Below, piece after piece: positions 1 to 8,652 of a stretch of DNA of 64,000 nucleotides (positions are counted from its first letter, which is position 1; every line of letters starts with the position of its first letter). Below the pieces are notes generated by a model, which searched no databases, had not been told where the DNA came from, and worked only from the letters and a program-made list of their open reading frames with translations. The position numbers and the translations under genes are program-made. The DNA comes from CALBPI01 sp963922335 (lineage in GTDB: Bacteria; Pseudomonadota; Gammaproteobacteria; Steroidobacterales; Woeseiaceae), in NCBI GenBank assembly GCA_963922335.1, contig CAWUIB010000001.1, positions 372,001-436,000 of the forward strand, in the 5' to 3' direction.

Positions 1-2958
1 CCCGTTGCGGAGCTGATTGATGGTGTCGATCATCACAATGGCATTGTTCACCACAATGCCTGCCAGCATGATCATGCCGATAAATGCCACGACGTTTACC
101 GTCGTGCCTGTGATCCAGAGTGCGAGCACTGCGCCGACCATCGCAAGCGGAATGGTGAACAAGATGACAAATGGGTGCGTCAGCGATTCGAACTGGGATG
201 CCATGACGAGGTAGACCAGAAAGATCGCCAATGCGAGCGTGAACTGCATTGATGTCAATGAGCGCTCCATCTCCTCGCTCTGCCCGAGGACTTCAACCGT
301 CATGCCCTCCGGCAGAGTGATTTCGTTCAGGCGCGCTTCCAGAGCTTTCGATACCGTTCCGAGGTCACCGCTCGTCAGTGAAGCCGAAACGACCGCCACG
401 CGCTCCTGGTCAAAGCGGCGAATCTCCGAAGGGCCCGTGGCCAAACGGATGTCGGCGACATCCGTCAATTTGACGGGTCGCGCGCTACCCGGATTGACGA
501 TCAACTGTCGGACGTCATCGATAGATGCATTCTGCGATTCAACGCTTTTGACAGTCACATCAATTTTGCGATCTCTCCAGCTATACCGCGTCGCGACGTT
601 GCCGCGGACGCTGGTGACCACGCTGTCAGCGATATCGCGCACCACCAGACCTAAGGAAGCGGCACGTTCCTGATCGAAAGTGATCTGAATCTCCGGGTTG
701 CCGCCCTCGACGTTGGTACGTACGTCCGCGAATTGCGGATTTGCGGATAGCTCATCCGCAAGTGCTGTTGCGCGTTCGCGGAGTTGGTCAAGATTGTAAC
801 CACGGTAGACGACCTCGAGCGGCGTACTCAGTGCCAGCAGGGCAGGGCGTTCGAAGTCGTAGGCTAGTCCCGGAATCGTGTCGAGTGAGCGGCGCAGCTT
901 CTGCATAACGGCGTCCTCGGCAGCACGATCGCTCCCCGGCGCCATCATGATGTTCAGAACGGCGGTATGTTCACCAGCATCCACGGGATTTGCGTCAAGG
1001 CGGTTACCGGTTCCTGTCACCGAGAACGTCCGATCAACTGCATCGATGCTCTTGGTTGCCGCAAACGCCGATGCCACGACATCGTCGGTCTCATCCAACG
1101 GCGTGCCCGGTGCAAGTCTGAGGTTGATCGCGAACTCTCCTTGAGAGAGTTGCGGAATCAGCTCACTGCCGAGCCTGGGTACCAGACTCATGGTCGCAAC
1201 GAACAACGCTACGGACGCCCCACAGACGATGAGGCGGTGGCGCATGGCCCAACGCAGCGCCGGACCGTAGGCGGATGCAAAAACATTGTTGATAGCACCA
1301 AAAACAAACGTGAATATTTTGCCCACAAGGCCGAAGACGAAAGAGATTCCCCTGGCCACCAGAACGAACATGCGAATCGGGAAAGCGATCAGGCGGGCGA
1401 ACCAGCCGGCTTTACCGGTGTCGTGTGATTCGGCGTAGCCCTTGCGTGCCCCCGCAGAAGCCAACATGGGAATCAACAGGACAGCCAGCAGCAGCGAGAA
1501 TGACAATGCAAAAGTGACCGTGAGCGATTGGTCACGGAATAGCTCGCCCGCAATACCGGTGACGAAGACCATCGGGAAGAATACGGCGACGGTGGTCAGT
1601 GTCGCAGCGAATACTGCACCTGCTACCTCGCTGGTGCCGCGTTCTGCAGCTTCCACCATCGCGAATCCTTGTTCTCGTTTGGCGTAAATGTTCTCCAACA
1701 CGACGATCGCGTTGTCGACCAACAAGCCGACCGCCAACGCAATACCGCCAAGCGACATGATATTAAGGCTGAGATCGGTAAGGTTCATCAGCGCGAACGT
1801 GCCAATGACGGATACCGGGATAGTAATGCCGACGATAAAAGTGGCCCGCGCGTTGCCGAGGAAACCATAAAGCACGATAACGGCGAACAGGCCGCCCCAA
1901 ATCGCAGCGGATTTGACGTCATCCACCGCCGAGCGGATGAACTCAGATTGGTCCGCGATTTTTACAAGCTGCAGATTCTCGGGCAGCTGGTCACCAATCG
2001 ATCCCAGTCGTCGTTCAATATTGTTGGCAACCTGTACGGTATTCGAGTCGCCTTCCTTGTACAGGGCGAGCTCGATGACCTCGTTGCCGTCTACTCTCGT
2101 AATGGCCTCGCGATCCTTGAATCCGCGAGTCACTTGGGCGATGTCTTTCAGGTAAACGGGACGACCTGCGCGGGTTGCGATGATGGCCTCGCCGAACGCC
2201 TCGACTGATTCAAACTCGTTGATGGTGCGAACCAGGAATCGTCGAAGCCCTTGCTCAAGCCGTCCACCGGCGAGGTTCACGTTTTCCGCCTGCAAGCGGT
2301 TCGCCACCTCAGCGATGGTCAGGTTGAGTTGAGAGAGTTTGACTTGGTCGACAACGATCTGGACCTCGTCCTCAAGACCCCCGCTGACTTTCGCGGCAGC
2401 AACACCATCAACCGATTCGAAATCATCTTTGATGTCGTCCTCCGCGACCTGTCGCAGTCGCTTGAGGCGTTCGTTGGTCATCATCGATGCATCCGTTTCG
2501 CCCAGCGCCAGTCGCATGATCGGCTCGCTGGACGGGTCGAATCTCAAGAGGAGTGGTCGACGCGCCTCCAGCGGCAATTCCAGGATGTCGAGTTTCTCGC
2601 GCACGTCGACGCTTGCGAGGTTCATGTCGGTGCCCCAATTGAACACCACGGTCACGTCGGACTGCCCCGTGCGCGATACAGAACGTACCTGACGCACGCC
2701 GCCGATCGTGCCAACGGCTTCCTCGACGGGTTTGGTGACCAGGCTTTCCAGCTCCTGTGGCGCAGCGCCCGGAAGTTCTGTGCGGACTGTCAGGGTAGGG
2801 TAGGACAGATCCGGCAGGAGGTTGACTGACAGTCGACCGAGCGAAACGTAGCCGAACATGACGATCGCGAGGAACAGCATCAGCACGGTGACCGGGCGCC
2901 CTGTGGCCAGCCGGACCAGCCCAAGGCTGCCAGCTCTCTGCTTCTGTGTGTTGCTCAT
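1..2958 (-). CDS. RND (HAE1-family) efflux permease, truncated by window edge
   Basis: Inner-membrane proton-driven drug/solute exporter of the AcrB/HAE1 type, working with the adaptor gene just upstream and an outer-membrane channel not seen here. The frame is open from the ATG at 2958 to base 1, giving about 986 residues, so only the last membrane segment and tail of a typical 1020-1050 residue protein are missing. The first membrane segment follows a short basic N-terminus ending in RLATGRP. The TM4 proton-relay region reads LLVDNAIVVLENI around residue 415, and the pseudo-repeat motif GIVVNNAIVMIDT lies close to the window edge. The start lies 3 bases after the adaptor stop, so the two are co-transcribed. 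Family assignment is secure. The substrate cannot be read from sequence. Confidence 0.93.
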   Translation of the reverse strand, partial: MSNTQKQRAGSLGLVRLATGRPVTVLMLFLAIVMFGYVSLGRLSVNLLPDLSYPTLTVRTELPGAAPQELESLVTKPVEEAVGTIGGVRQVRSVSRTGQSDVTVVFNWGTDMNLASVDVREKLDILELPLEARRPLLLRFDPSSEPIMRLALGETDASMMTNERLKRLRQVAEDDIKDDFESVDGVAAAKVSGGLEDEVQIVVDQVKLSQLNLTIAEVANRLQAENVNLAGGRLEQGLRRFLVRTINEFESVEAFGEAIIATRAGRPVYLKDIAQVTRGFKDREAITRVDGNEVIELALYKEGDSNTVQVANNIERRLGSIGDQLPENLQLVKIADQSEFIRSAVDDVKSAAIWGGLFAVIVLYGFLGNARATFIVGITIPVSVIGTFALMNLTDLSLNIMSLGGIALAVGLLVDNAIVVLENIYAKREQGFAMVEAAERGTSEVAGAVFAATLTTVAVFFPMVFVTGIAGELFRDQSLTVTFALSFSLLLAVLLIPMLASAGARKGYAESHDTGKAGWFARLIAFPIRMFVLVARGISFVFGLVGKIFTFVFGAINNVFASAYGPALRWAMRHRLIVCGASVALFVATMSLVPRLGSELIPQLSQGEFAINLRLAPGTPLDETDDVVASAFAATKSIDAVDRTFSVTGTGNRLDANPVDAGEHTAVLNIMMAPGSDRAAEDAVMQKLRRSLDTIPGLAYDFERPALLALSTPLEVVYRGYNLDQLRERATALADELSANPQFADVRTNVEGGNPEIQITFDQERAASLGLVVRDIADSVVTSVRGNVATRYSWRDRKIDVTVKSVESQNASIDDVRQLIVNPGSARPVKLTDVADIRLATGPSEIRRFDQERVAVVSASLTSGDLGTVSKALEARLNEITLPEGMTVEVLGQSEEMERSLTSMQFTLALAIFLVYLVMASQFESLTHPFVILFTIPLAMVGAVLALWITGTTVNVVAFIGMIMLAGIVVNNAIVMIDTINQLRNG

Positions 2959-2961
2959 GGT

Positions 2962-4128
2962 TTACCGACCGATGCTAGCGACGGCGCCGATCGGCTCGCC
3001 TTCGGCTTCCTCATCTTCGGGAAGCGGATCGCCGATGACGCGTACTTTCGACCCATCTCGCAGTGCCGCCTGGCCAACGACGACCACTCGTGCGCCGTCG
3101 GTCAGGCCATCCAGCACAGCGATATCGTCATTCCAGCTGTAGCCTGTAGTGACGTCGACGCGTTTTGCAACTCCGTCCGAAACGGTAAATACAATTTTGC
3201 CGGCCGTGGTTTGAATCAGCGCATCCTGCGGCAGCAGTAGTGTGTCTTTTTGTTCGTCATAGATGACGGCGAAGCGACCGAACATGCCTGGCTTCAGGCG
3301 TTGCGAGGTGTCGCTGATTTCGACGGTCGCCTTGAACGTACCGGACTCTGCATCAACCGTGGGGCTGATGCGTGCAACAATCCCGTCGAATTCTTCGCCA
3401 GGGAGTGCATCAATCGAAAGCTTTACCGCTTGGTCTGCTTGTAGCCGCCCGAATTCGCGTTCCGGCACGAACAGATTCGCGATCAACGGATCCATCGCCG
3501 TAATCCGGAATGTCGGTGCGTTTTGTTCGATCGTGTTGCCGACTTTGATATCCCGGCTGGATACAACGCCGTCGATTGGGGCACGTATTGTTGTGTACTG
3601 GTAGCGCAGTTCTGCAAGCTTGTTGGCTGCCCGCAGTGAATCCACCTCGAACTTCGTGGTTTGAAATGCACTTGCGGCAACCAGACCACGTTCGTGCAAT
3701 TCGAGATTTCGCTCGTATTCCTGTTCCAGCTTCGCAAGATTTGCTCGAGACTGTTCAAGTTCGAGTCGCAGTTGATCACCATCGAGTCTCGCAAGCACAT
3801 CGCCGCGTTTCACGCGATCGCCTTCCTCGACAAGAATCTGTCTGACTTCACCACCCACTTTAGCGACTACGGTGGCCTCGTCGAAAGCCTCGAGGGACGC
3901 AGCAGCAGTATAGGCCGCAAAGACATCACCTCTATCGACGTCGATCACCTCAACCGGGATCACTGTCGTGTCCTCTTCCTCTTCTGCTTCGTCCGAAGTC
4001 TCGGTGTCTCCAGTGTCGGCGACCTGTTCGGTGGTATCGGCAGCATCAGGCGTACCTCCACATCCCGGCAGCATAGTCAGGACCATCAGACTGGTGATAA
4101 TCAGTGCGAATCTAAGGAGCAATGACAT
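2962..4128 (-). CDS. RND efflux periplasmic adaptor (MFP/HlyD family) lipoprotein
   Basis: Membrane-fusion protein of 388 aa that should bridge the RND permease encoded immediately downstream to an outer-membrane channel. It has a lipoprotein signal with the lipobox LPGC (acylated Cys at residue 23), then a low-complexity acidic linker rich in D/E. After this come a lipoyl/barrel-sandwich half-motif (VGGEVRQILVEEGDRVKRGDVLARLD), a coiled-coil hairpin (about 115-165), the second half-motif (APIDGVVSSRDIKVGNTI) and beta-barrel domains. The ATG at 4128 is preceded by AGGGA at a good distance. It overlaps the end of the small upstream gene by 28 bases, suggesting translational coupling. The order small protein-adaptor-permease reads as one operon. 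Confidence 0.92.
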   Translation of the reverse strand: MSLLLRFALIITSLMVLTMLPGCGGTPDAADTTEQVADTGDTETSDEAEEEEDTTVIPVEVIDVDRGDVFAAYTAAASLEAFDEATVVAKVGGEVRQILVEEGDRVKRGDVLARLDGDQLRLELEQSRANLAKLEQEYERNLELHERGLVAASAFQTTKFEVDSLRAANKLAELRYQYTTIRAPIDGVVSSRDIKVGNTIEQNAPTFRITAMDPLIANLFVPEREFGRLQADQAVKLSIDALPGEEFDGIVARISPTVDAESGTFKATVEISDTSQRLKPGMFGRFAVIYDEQKDTLLLPQDALIQTTAGKIVFTVSDGVAKRVDVTTGYSWNDDIAVLDGLTDGARVVVVGQAALRDGSKVRVIGDPLPEDEEAEGEPIGAVASIGR

Positions 4129-4466
4129 TGTGAATTCCCTGTGACATCTGGTTGTTCGTTTTCTTCCCGAGCATTGGATGCCCGTGGCGGTGAAATGGTT
4201 GCATTTACGGGTACGGGATTCGGCCGCTCAACAGCGGTAGCGGCGGCCGCCGTCGGTTTTTCAACCGGCGCAAACTCAAGCTCTGGAAGAAAAGCACGCG
4301 CTACCGCTGGGCGTGTTTCTGTAATTCCAGTTTGTGGTTGCGTAAGTCTGTCGGACAGATTGATCGTGCCGATTGCAACCAGTCCGGAACACAAGACGAG
4401 CGCAATCCGCGCGAATTCCTGTTTCGCGGGAGAGGGCATCTCATTAGGGTTCTCGGGGGTAGCCAT
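4101..4466 (-). CDS. Small single-membrane-span protein, first gene of the RND operon
   Basis: Hypothetical protein of 121 aa. A hydrophobic segment at about residues 18-36 (ARIALVLCSGLVAIGTINL) suggests one membrane span with a short cytoplasmic N-terminus and a Pro/Ala-rich periplasmic tail. I recognise no family. It is the first frame after the promoter/operator at 4490-4521 and overlaps the adaptor start by 28 bases, which argues that it is translated and coupled to the pump. The ribosome-binding site is weak (GGAAT). It could instead be a non-coding leader that happens to be open. Confidence in translation is moderate. Confidence 0.5.
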   Translation of the reverse strand: MATPENPNEMPSPAKQEFARIALVLCSGLVAIGTINLSDRLTQPQTGITETRPAVARAFLPELEFAPVEKPTAAAATAVERPNPVPVNATISPPRASNAREENEQPDVTGNSQCHCSLDSH

Positions 4467-4489
4467 CGCGCTATTCCGATTTACTGTAC

Positions 4490-4521
4490 TAGTGTTGTAG
4501 TAAGATATAACACTAAAACAA
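4490..4521 (-). promoter_or_regulatory. RND operon promoter overlapped by an inverted-repeat operator
   Basis: On the minus strand TTGTTT (4516-4521) and TACAAC (4494-4499) are separated by 16 bases and read as -35 and -10. A perfect 7-bp inverted repeat, TAGTGTT (4490-4496) and AACACTA (4509-4515) with a 12-base spacer, lies over the spacer and the -10. This is the placement expected for a repressor site of the TetR/MarR kind commonly used by efflux operons. No regulator gene is adjacent in the window. Confidence 0.5.
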
Positions 4522-4542
4522 TTTAGCGCAACCCTGAGATCA

Positions 4543-4567
4543 AAAAAAACGGGCCTTTCGGCCCGCT
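4543..4567 (-). terminator. Rho-independent terminator of prc
   Basis: Perfect 6-bp GC stem with a four-base loop, CGGGCC-TTTC-GGCCCG at 4550-4565. On the minus strand it is followed by a run of eight T. It lies 30 bases beyond the prc stop codon and separates prc from the RND operon promoter. Confidence 0.88.
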
Positions 4568-4597
4568 TTTCAATGGATTGTGAATTGGAACAACCGG

Positions 4598-6700
4598 TTA
4601 GCTGCCTTGCTCCGCTGCCTGCCGGAGCTTCGCCATCCCTTGAGGGGTTGCCATCTCGATCATATCTGCAACGACATCGGCGGCCTCATTCAGGACAATA
4701 TCGGGTGCCTCGGCGGCTTCCAAAGCCTCAAGATCTTCAAGTGGCTCGAGCCCATTCGCTTTGCGACGTGTGTTTTCTCGCTCCAGGCGCGCTTGACGGA
4801 AATCGGCCCGCTCGCTCTTGCGTGTTTCCAGATTCAGTGACACTTCCGTGCGGTTGCGGTTTTCCGACATCGCCTCGAGGTCGTTCAGCAGGAAGAGATG
4901 GTCGGGATCGTTTGCAGCTCGGGTTTCGAGTGTTTCTGCGAGCAGAGCAATCTGGGTATCCAGCGGTCTGCCGGCACTGAAACGTGTGCGTTGGATCTGA
5001 TCCCAGGGCAGGGCGCGAGGGCGCGTGCTCTCGCCGAACTCCTCGACGTCGATCATCGACGGGAGCTCGATGTCCGGCAACACACCGCGATTCTGCGTGC
5101 TGTCACCGGTGACTCGGTAATACTTGCCGATTGTCAGCGTCAGTTGACCTAGTCCGTCCCCTTCGCTCCTCGGAACAAATTGATCGAGGTTGTAAAGGTT
5201 TTGCACTGACCCCTTACCGAATGTTTGCTGGCCAAGTACGACACCGCGTTCATAGTCCTGAATGGCGCCGGCGAAAATCTCCGATGCTGATGCACTGAAC
5301 CTATCGACCAGCACTGCGAGCGGACCGTCGTAGGCGACGCTCGGGACAGGGTCCTTCAGGACTTCGACTTTTGCGTGCGAGTAGCGCAGCTGTACAACAG
5401 GGCCCTGATCAATGAACAGCCCCGAGAGCATGGTTGCCTCGGTCAGGTGGCCGCCGCCGTTGCCGCGCAGGTCCATAACCACACCGTCGACCTCTTCTTC
5501 CTTAAGCGTCTCCAGGATGCGCTGTACATCTCGTGTGGTGCTCTTGAAGTCCCGATCGCCAGCCTGTTGTGCCTGATAATCACGATAAAAGCTCGGTACG
5601 TCGATCACACCAATACGCAGGGTCCGGTCATCTCTCGGTACTTCGATGATCTCGTGCTTAGCCGCTTGTTCCTCCAGCTTGACCTGACCTCGAGTGATCT
5701 CGAGTACATCCATAGAATCGCCAGGTATTGCCCCGCCAGGCAGAATCTGCAGGCGAACCACGGTATCTCGTGGGCCGCGAATCAGCTGTACCACATCATC
5801 AAGGCGCCAGCCGATGACATCCACGATCTCGCCGCTCGATCCCTCACCGACGCCGACGATGCGATCTTCGGGTTTGAGCGTGCCATCGATGGCGGCAGGT
5901 CCGCCGGGGATGACGTTCATCACCTTAACGAAATCGTCTTCAATCTGGAGCGATGCGCCGATGCCGAAGTATGAGAGGCTCATTTGAATCCGGTATTCCT
6001 CTGAGTTTCTCGGAGAGAGGTAGCTCGAATGTGGATCCAGCGTTCGTGCGAACGCGTTCATGAAGATTTCGAAGACGTCGTTGGAATTAACCTGATCGAC
6101 CTGGCGTGCGAGGCGCGCATAGCGCTTGCGCAGTTTTTCGCGGCTTTCATCCAGGTCGGTGTCAGTCAACAACAGGTTGACGAGATCATTCTTAACGCGT
6201 TTGCGCCAGACTTCGTCCAGGTCGCTCTTGGTGGTCGCGAACGGCATTTCATCGCGATCAAAAACGAAACTCTCATCGATATCGAACGCTTGATCCTGCT
6301 CCAACGCCGTCATCGCAAATGCCCAGCGCTCGCGGGCTCGCGTCTGGTAGATGCGGAAAACTTCAAAAACCGGGTCGAGCGACGCACCGACGACCATGTT
6401 GTCGATGCGGTTGCGATACGTCTGGAATCGGGCAATGTCCGACTCGAGGAAGTACAATTTGTTGCCGTCCAGCGCATCGATGTAGCTATCGAGGACTTCT
6501 CCGGACAATGCGTCATCGACTTGAGTCCGCGTGTAGTGCGACTTTTCGATGAAACGTGTGACCAGCGAGCTGATTCGGTGATGTTGGACTGTGGGTTCCA
6601 GCGGTTCCCTCTCTGCTTCTGACGCGAGCGTTGCGCCGAGAACCAGAATCGAGGCAGTAAGCCCTGCGATGACGCGGGCGGTACGCTGGATCAGACTCAT
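4598..6700 (-). CDS. prc: Carboxy-terminal processing (tail-specific) protease Prc/Tsp
   Basis: Periplasmic serine protease of 700 aa (E. coli Prc is about 680) that degrades proteins with nonpolar C-termini, including ssrA-tagged ones, and trims cell-wall enzymes. It has a signal peptide (residues 1-26), the long N-terminal helical region, and a PDZ domain around residues 235-340 containing the SYFGIGASL carboxylate-binding region. The S41 catalytic core follows, with RGNGGG at 412-417, the predicted nucleophile Ser471 in FSASASEIF and the general base Lys496 in TFGKGSVQ. The charged C-terminal region matches the DUF3340-type tail. It is a single gene with its own terminator downstream. Confidence 0.96.
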   Translation of the reverse strand: MSLIQRTARVIAGLTASILVLGATLASEAEREPLEPTVQHHRISSLVTRFIEKSHYTRTQVDDALSGEVLDSYIDALDGNKLYFLESDIARFQTYRNRIDNMVVGASLDPVFEVFRIYQTRARERWAFAMTALEQDQAFDIDESFVFDRDEMPFATTKSDLDEVWRKRVKNDLVNLLLTDTDLDESREKLRKRYARLARQVDQVNSNDVFEIFMNAFARTLDPHSSYLSPRNSEEYRIQMSLSYFGIGASLQIEDDFVKVMNVIPGGPAAIDGTLKPEDRIVGVGEGSSGEIVDVIGWRLDDVVQLIRGPRDTVVRLQILPGGAIPGDSMDVLEITRGQVKLEEQAAKHEIIEVPRDDRTLRIGVIDVPSFYRDYQAQQAGDRDFKSTTRDVQRILETLKEEEVDGVVMDLRGNGGGHLTEATMLSGLFIDQGPVVQLRYSHAKVEVLKDPVPSVAYDGPLAVLVDRFSASASEIFAGAIQDYERGVVLGQQTFGKGSVQNLYNLDQFVPRSEGDGLGQLTLTIGKYYRVTGDSTQNRGVLPDIELPSMIDVEEFGESTRPRALPWDQIQRTRFSAGRPLDTQIALLAETLETRAANDPDHLFLLNDLEAMSENRNRTEVSLNLETRKSERADFRQARLERENTRRKANGLEPLEDLEALEAAEAPDIVLNEAADVVADMIEMATPQGMAKLRQAAEQGS

Positions 6701-6834
6701 ATAATTACTTCCTGACTGTAGGTTTGAGACTTGCTGATAAGAACTTGTAGCACTGTTCCCACCGACATTACTAGGGCAAAACCCGCAATGGCAAACACGT
6801 CACCGAGGTTGGGCCTGATTTTTGAGACCAATCC

Positions 6835-7125
6835 ATGCGCCCTTTAACCATAATCACCGGCATCGTCATGGGTTCCTCGGTCGCGATCTCTCTCGGGTTG
6901 TTGGTGGTGACCGTACTGTTTCTCTTTACGGGTCTAGACGAACCGAGGATCAAGGATGAGTTTCCGGCGCTTGCTGGCAGCGTTGGCTGGTTCATCCTAT
7001 TGACCATCGTCAGTGCGACAAGTTTCGCGGCACTGCTACGCGACCATCGTTGGCGCTGGCAAGCGCAGGTAGCCATGTGGCTAACGCTGGCGCTCGTTGC
7101 CTCTCGCTACTGGCCAGCGAGCTGA
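6835..7125 (+). CDS. Small membrane protein of unknown function
   Basis: 96 aa with three predicted hydrophobic segments (about residues 5-31, 47-66 and 76-92) separated by short charged loops (LDEPRIKDEF and RDHRWRWQ). No family is recognised. The frame begins with an ATG but the ribosome-binding site is weak. It converges on the next gene and the two overlap by 19 bases at their 3' ends. The hydrophobic pattern makes chance unlikely, yet this could still be an unexpressed frame. Confidence 0.55.
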   Translation: MRPLTIITGIVMGSSVAISLGLLVVTVLFLFTGLDEPRIKDEFPALAGSVGWFILLTIVSATSFAALLRDHRWRWQAQVAMWLTLALVASRYWPAS

Positions 7126-7373
7126 ATGGCGCGGCGGTAGACGCGACCGAGAAGGGCGGCGGTCTCGGCAGACCCGAGACTCTCTACACCCGGCACTTCG
7201 GTCACAGCTGCTTGTGCCGGGTTTGCATAGTCCGGCAGCTCATTCATCAAAGCCAACGTCTCGTAATCGTCAGCCAAGCGCGAAAAGTCTGAACGCGCAG
7301 CTTGGCGTTGCACGTCGTCCAGGTTCGAAACGAGCGCCTGCGCGATATGCAATTCAATATCTGAGAGTTCCAA
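7107..7373 (-). CDS. Small soluble protein of unknown function
   Basis: 88 aa, acidic and alpha-helical in character, starting with TTG 9 bases after the stop of the DUF1232-type gene, so probably in the same transcript. No recognised domain and no signal peptide. Its end overlaps the convergent membrane-protein gene by 19 bases. The start is uncertain because neither TTG at 7373 nor internal TTG codons has a good ribosome-binding site. Confidence 0.5.
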   Translation of the reverse strand: MELSDIELHIAQALVSNLDDVQRQAARSDFSRLADDYETLALMNELPDYANPAQAAVTEVPGVESLGSAETAALLGRVYRRAIQLAGQ

Positions 7374-7382
7374 CCCGTTTGG

Positions 7383-7955
7383 TCAGAAAATGGAGAACGG
7401 AGTCTTCATCTTGCCGCCGGTGGAGCTTCGACGACGGCCGCCACGACGCCGGCGCCGCATGCGGGAATGCAATTCAGCGCGACGGCCTGAGAGCCACTCT
7501 TCGCGTGTGACCTCGTCATCTTCGGCGCGAGTCGTTTCCTCGCGAGCACGAAACTCGCAGAAGTCTTCGTAAGCCTCTATCTCGTGCTTCAGCTCACGAA
7601 CGACCAGTTCAACCATAATCGCGTCATCAAGGAAGCCAAGACCTGGGATGTGATCAGGAATCAAATCCTCGGGTTCGCTGAAGTAGGAGAGGGCGCTGAG
7701 CACCCTTTTGGTCTCTTCCGCCGGCAGTTGCCATTCACTGTCGGTGAGCATCGACGTCATGACACGCAGCTTCAGCAGCCGCTCGGTAATGAAGTCGGGA
7801 ACCTTGGACTCATCGACCTCTTTCAACAGGTCTTCAGCAGCGCCGATGATCTCTGCTTCAGAGAGTGTCGTGGCGTTCTTTGACGCCTGGCGCATGATCA
7901 TGCGGAAGTGGTCAAGATCCTTATCGCTAAGGTCGAACGAAATGCGGATGCTCAT
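7383..7955 (-). CDS. YkvA/DUF1232-like protein with basic tail
   Basis: 190 aa. The middle portion, PEDLIPDHIPGLGFLDDA followed by a hydrophobic helix (about residues 95-130), is typical of the YkvA (DUF1232) family, small proteins associated with membranes whose biochemical role is unknown. The N-terminus is a charged helical region. The C-terminus holds a striking Arg cluster (RMRRRRRGGRRRSS) that might bind nucleic acid or acidic lipid. The start is an ATG (7955) preceded by TTAGGG. It probably forms a two-gene transcript with the 88-residue gene downstream. Confidence 0.75.
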   Translation of the reverse strand: MSIRISFDLSDKDLDHFRMIMRQASKNATTLSEAEIIGAAEDLLKEVDESKVPDFITERLLKLRVMTSMLTDSEWQLPAEETKRVLSALSYFSEPEDLIPDHIPGLGFLDDAIMVELVVRELKHEIEAYEDFCEFRAREETTRAEDDEVTREEWLSGRRAELHSRMRRRRRGGRRRSSTGGKMKTPFSIF

Positions 7956-8061
7956 GCTGATCCCTAAAACGCCTGGACAATGTGACGCCGTTGAGCCTAC
8001 GTGCCGCTCCAGACGCCGTCAACTGCGGCATCCGGGGGCGACACGTCTGCGAAATCGCCGG

Positions 8062-8532
8062 CTAGTCTTCGAGCAGGCTTCTCAGCATCCATGCGTTCTT
8101 TTCATGGATTTGCATACGTTGCGTAAGCAGGTCCGCTGTTGGCTCATCGCTGGCTTTCTCAGCCAGTGGCATCACAGACCGAGCGGTCCGGGCGACGGCC
8201 TCTTGAGCCTCGACGAGCTGCTTAAGCATACCTTTCGCATCCGGGTTTCCGGTCTCTTCCTCGATCACCGAGAGCTTCGAAAACGCGGCATAGGAGCCCG
8301 GTGCAAACACGCCGAGTGCACGAATCCGCTCTGCGATCTCGTCGACCGCGGTGGAGAGCTCGGTGTACTGGGTCTCGAACAGTGTGTGCAGAGTTGCAAA
8401 CATTGGGCCCGTGACGTTCCAGTGGAAATTGTGCGTCTTCAGGTAGGTGGTGTAGGAGTCCGCGAGCAGGCGGGAAAGTCCCTCTGCGATCGCTTCGCGG
8501 TCTGCTTTGTCGATGCCGATATCGATGTCTAT
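8062..8532 (-). CDS. dps: Dps ferritin-like DNA-protection protein with a non-standard AUA start
   Basis: Dodecameric mini-ferritin that stores iron using H2O2 and shields DNA. Numbered from the ATA at 8530-8532 it is 156 aa, the usual length. It has the family N-terminus (IDIGIDKADR), then THNFHWNVTGPMF with ferroxidase ligands His37 and His49, and AVDEIAERI with Asp64 and Glu68. No ATG, GTG or TTG exists in frame between the in-frame stop at 8557-8559 and Met44 (8401-8403), which is past the first ferroxidase ligand. AAGGAG sits 7 bases before ATA, ideal spacing. A nearby ATG (8535-8537) is in another frame and meets a stop after two codons. Either AUA is the start or a one-base error is present. 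Confidence 0.88.
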   Translation of the reverse strand: MDIDIGIDKADREAIAEGLSRLLADSYTTYLKTHNFHWNVTGPMFATLHTLFETQYTELSTAVDEIAERIRALGVFAPGSYAAFSKLSVIEEETGNPDAKGMLKQLVEAQEAVARTARSVMPLAEKASDEPTADLLTQRMQIHEKNAWMLRSLLED

Positions 8533-8652
8533 ACCATCACTCCTTGGTGGATGTGTCTAGGTTATGAGCACAATGATACGGAGGGCTCGCCATCCTTAGC
8601 CAGTAGATTTCCTGAATGCGCCCGATAGATTGGCTGAAGCGCCAACGTACGC

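Noticed and set aside
2251..2829. 192-codon plus-strand frame inside the RND permease
   Set aside because: Shadow of the minus-strand permease frame that runs uninterrupted through this region.
8533..8537. Programmed frameshift in dps via the ATG at 8535
   Set aside because: Only two codons precede the stop and no slippery sequence is apparent. A non-standard start or a one-base error explains the data more simply.
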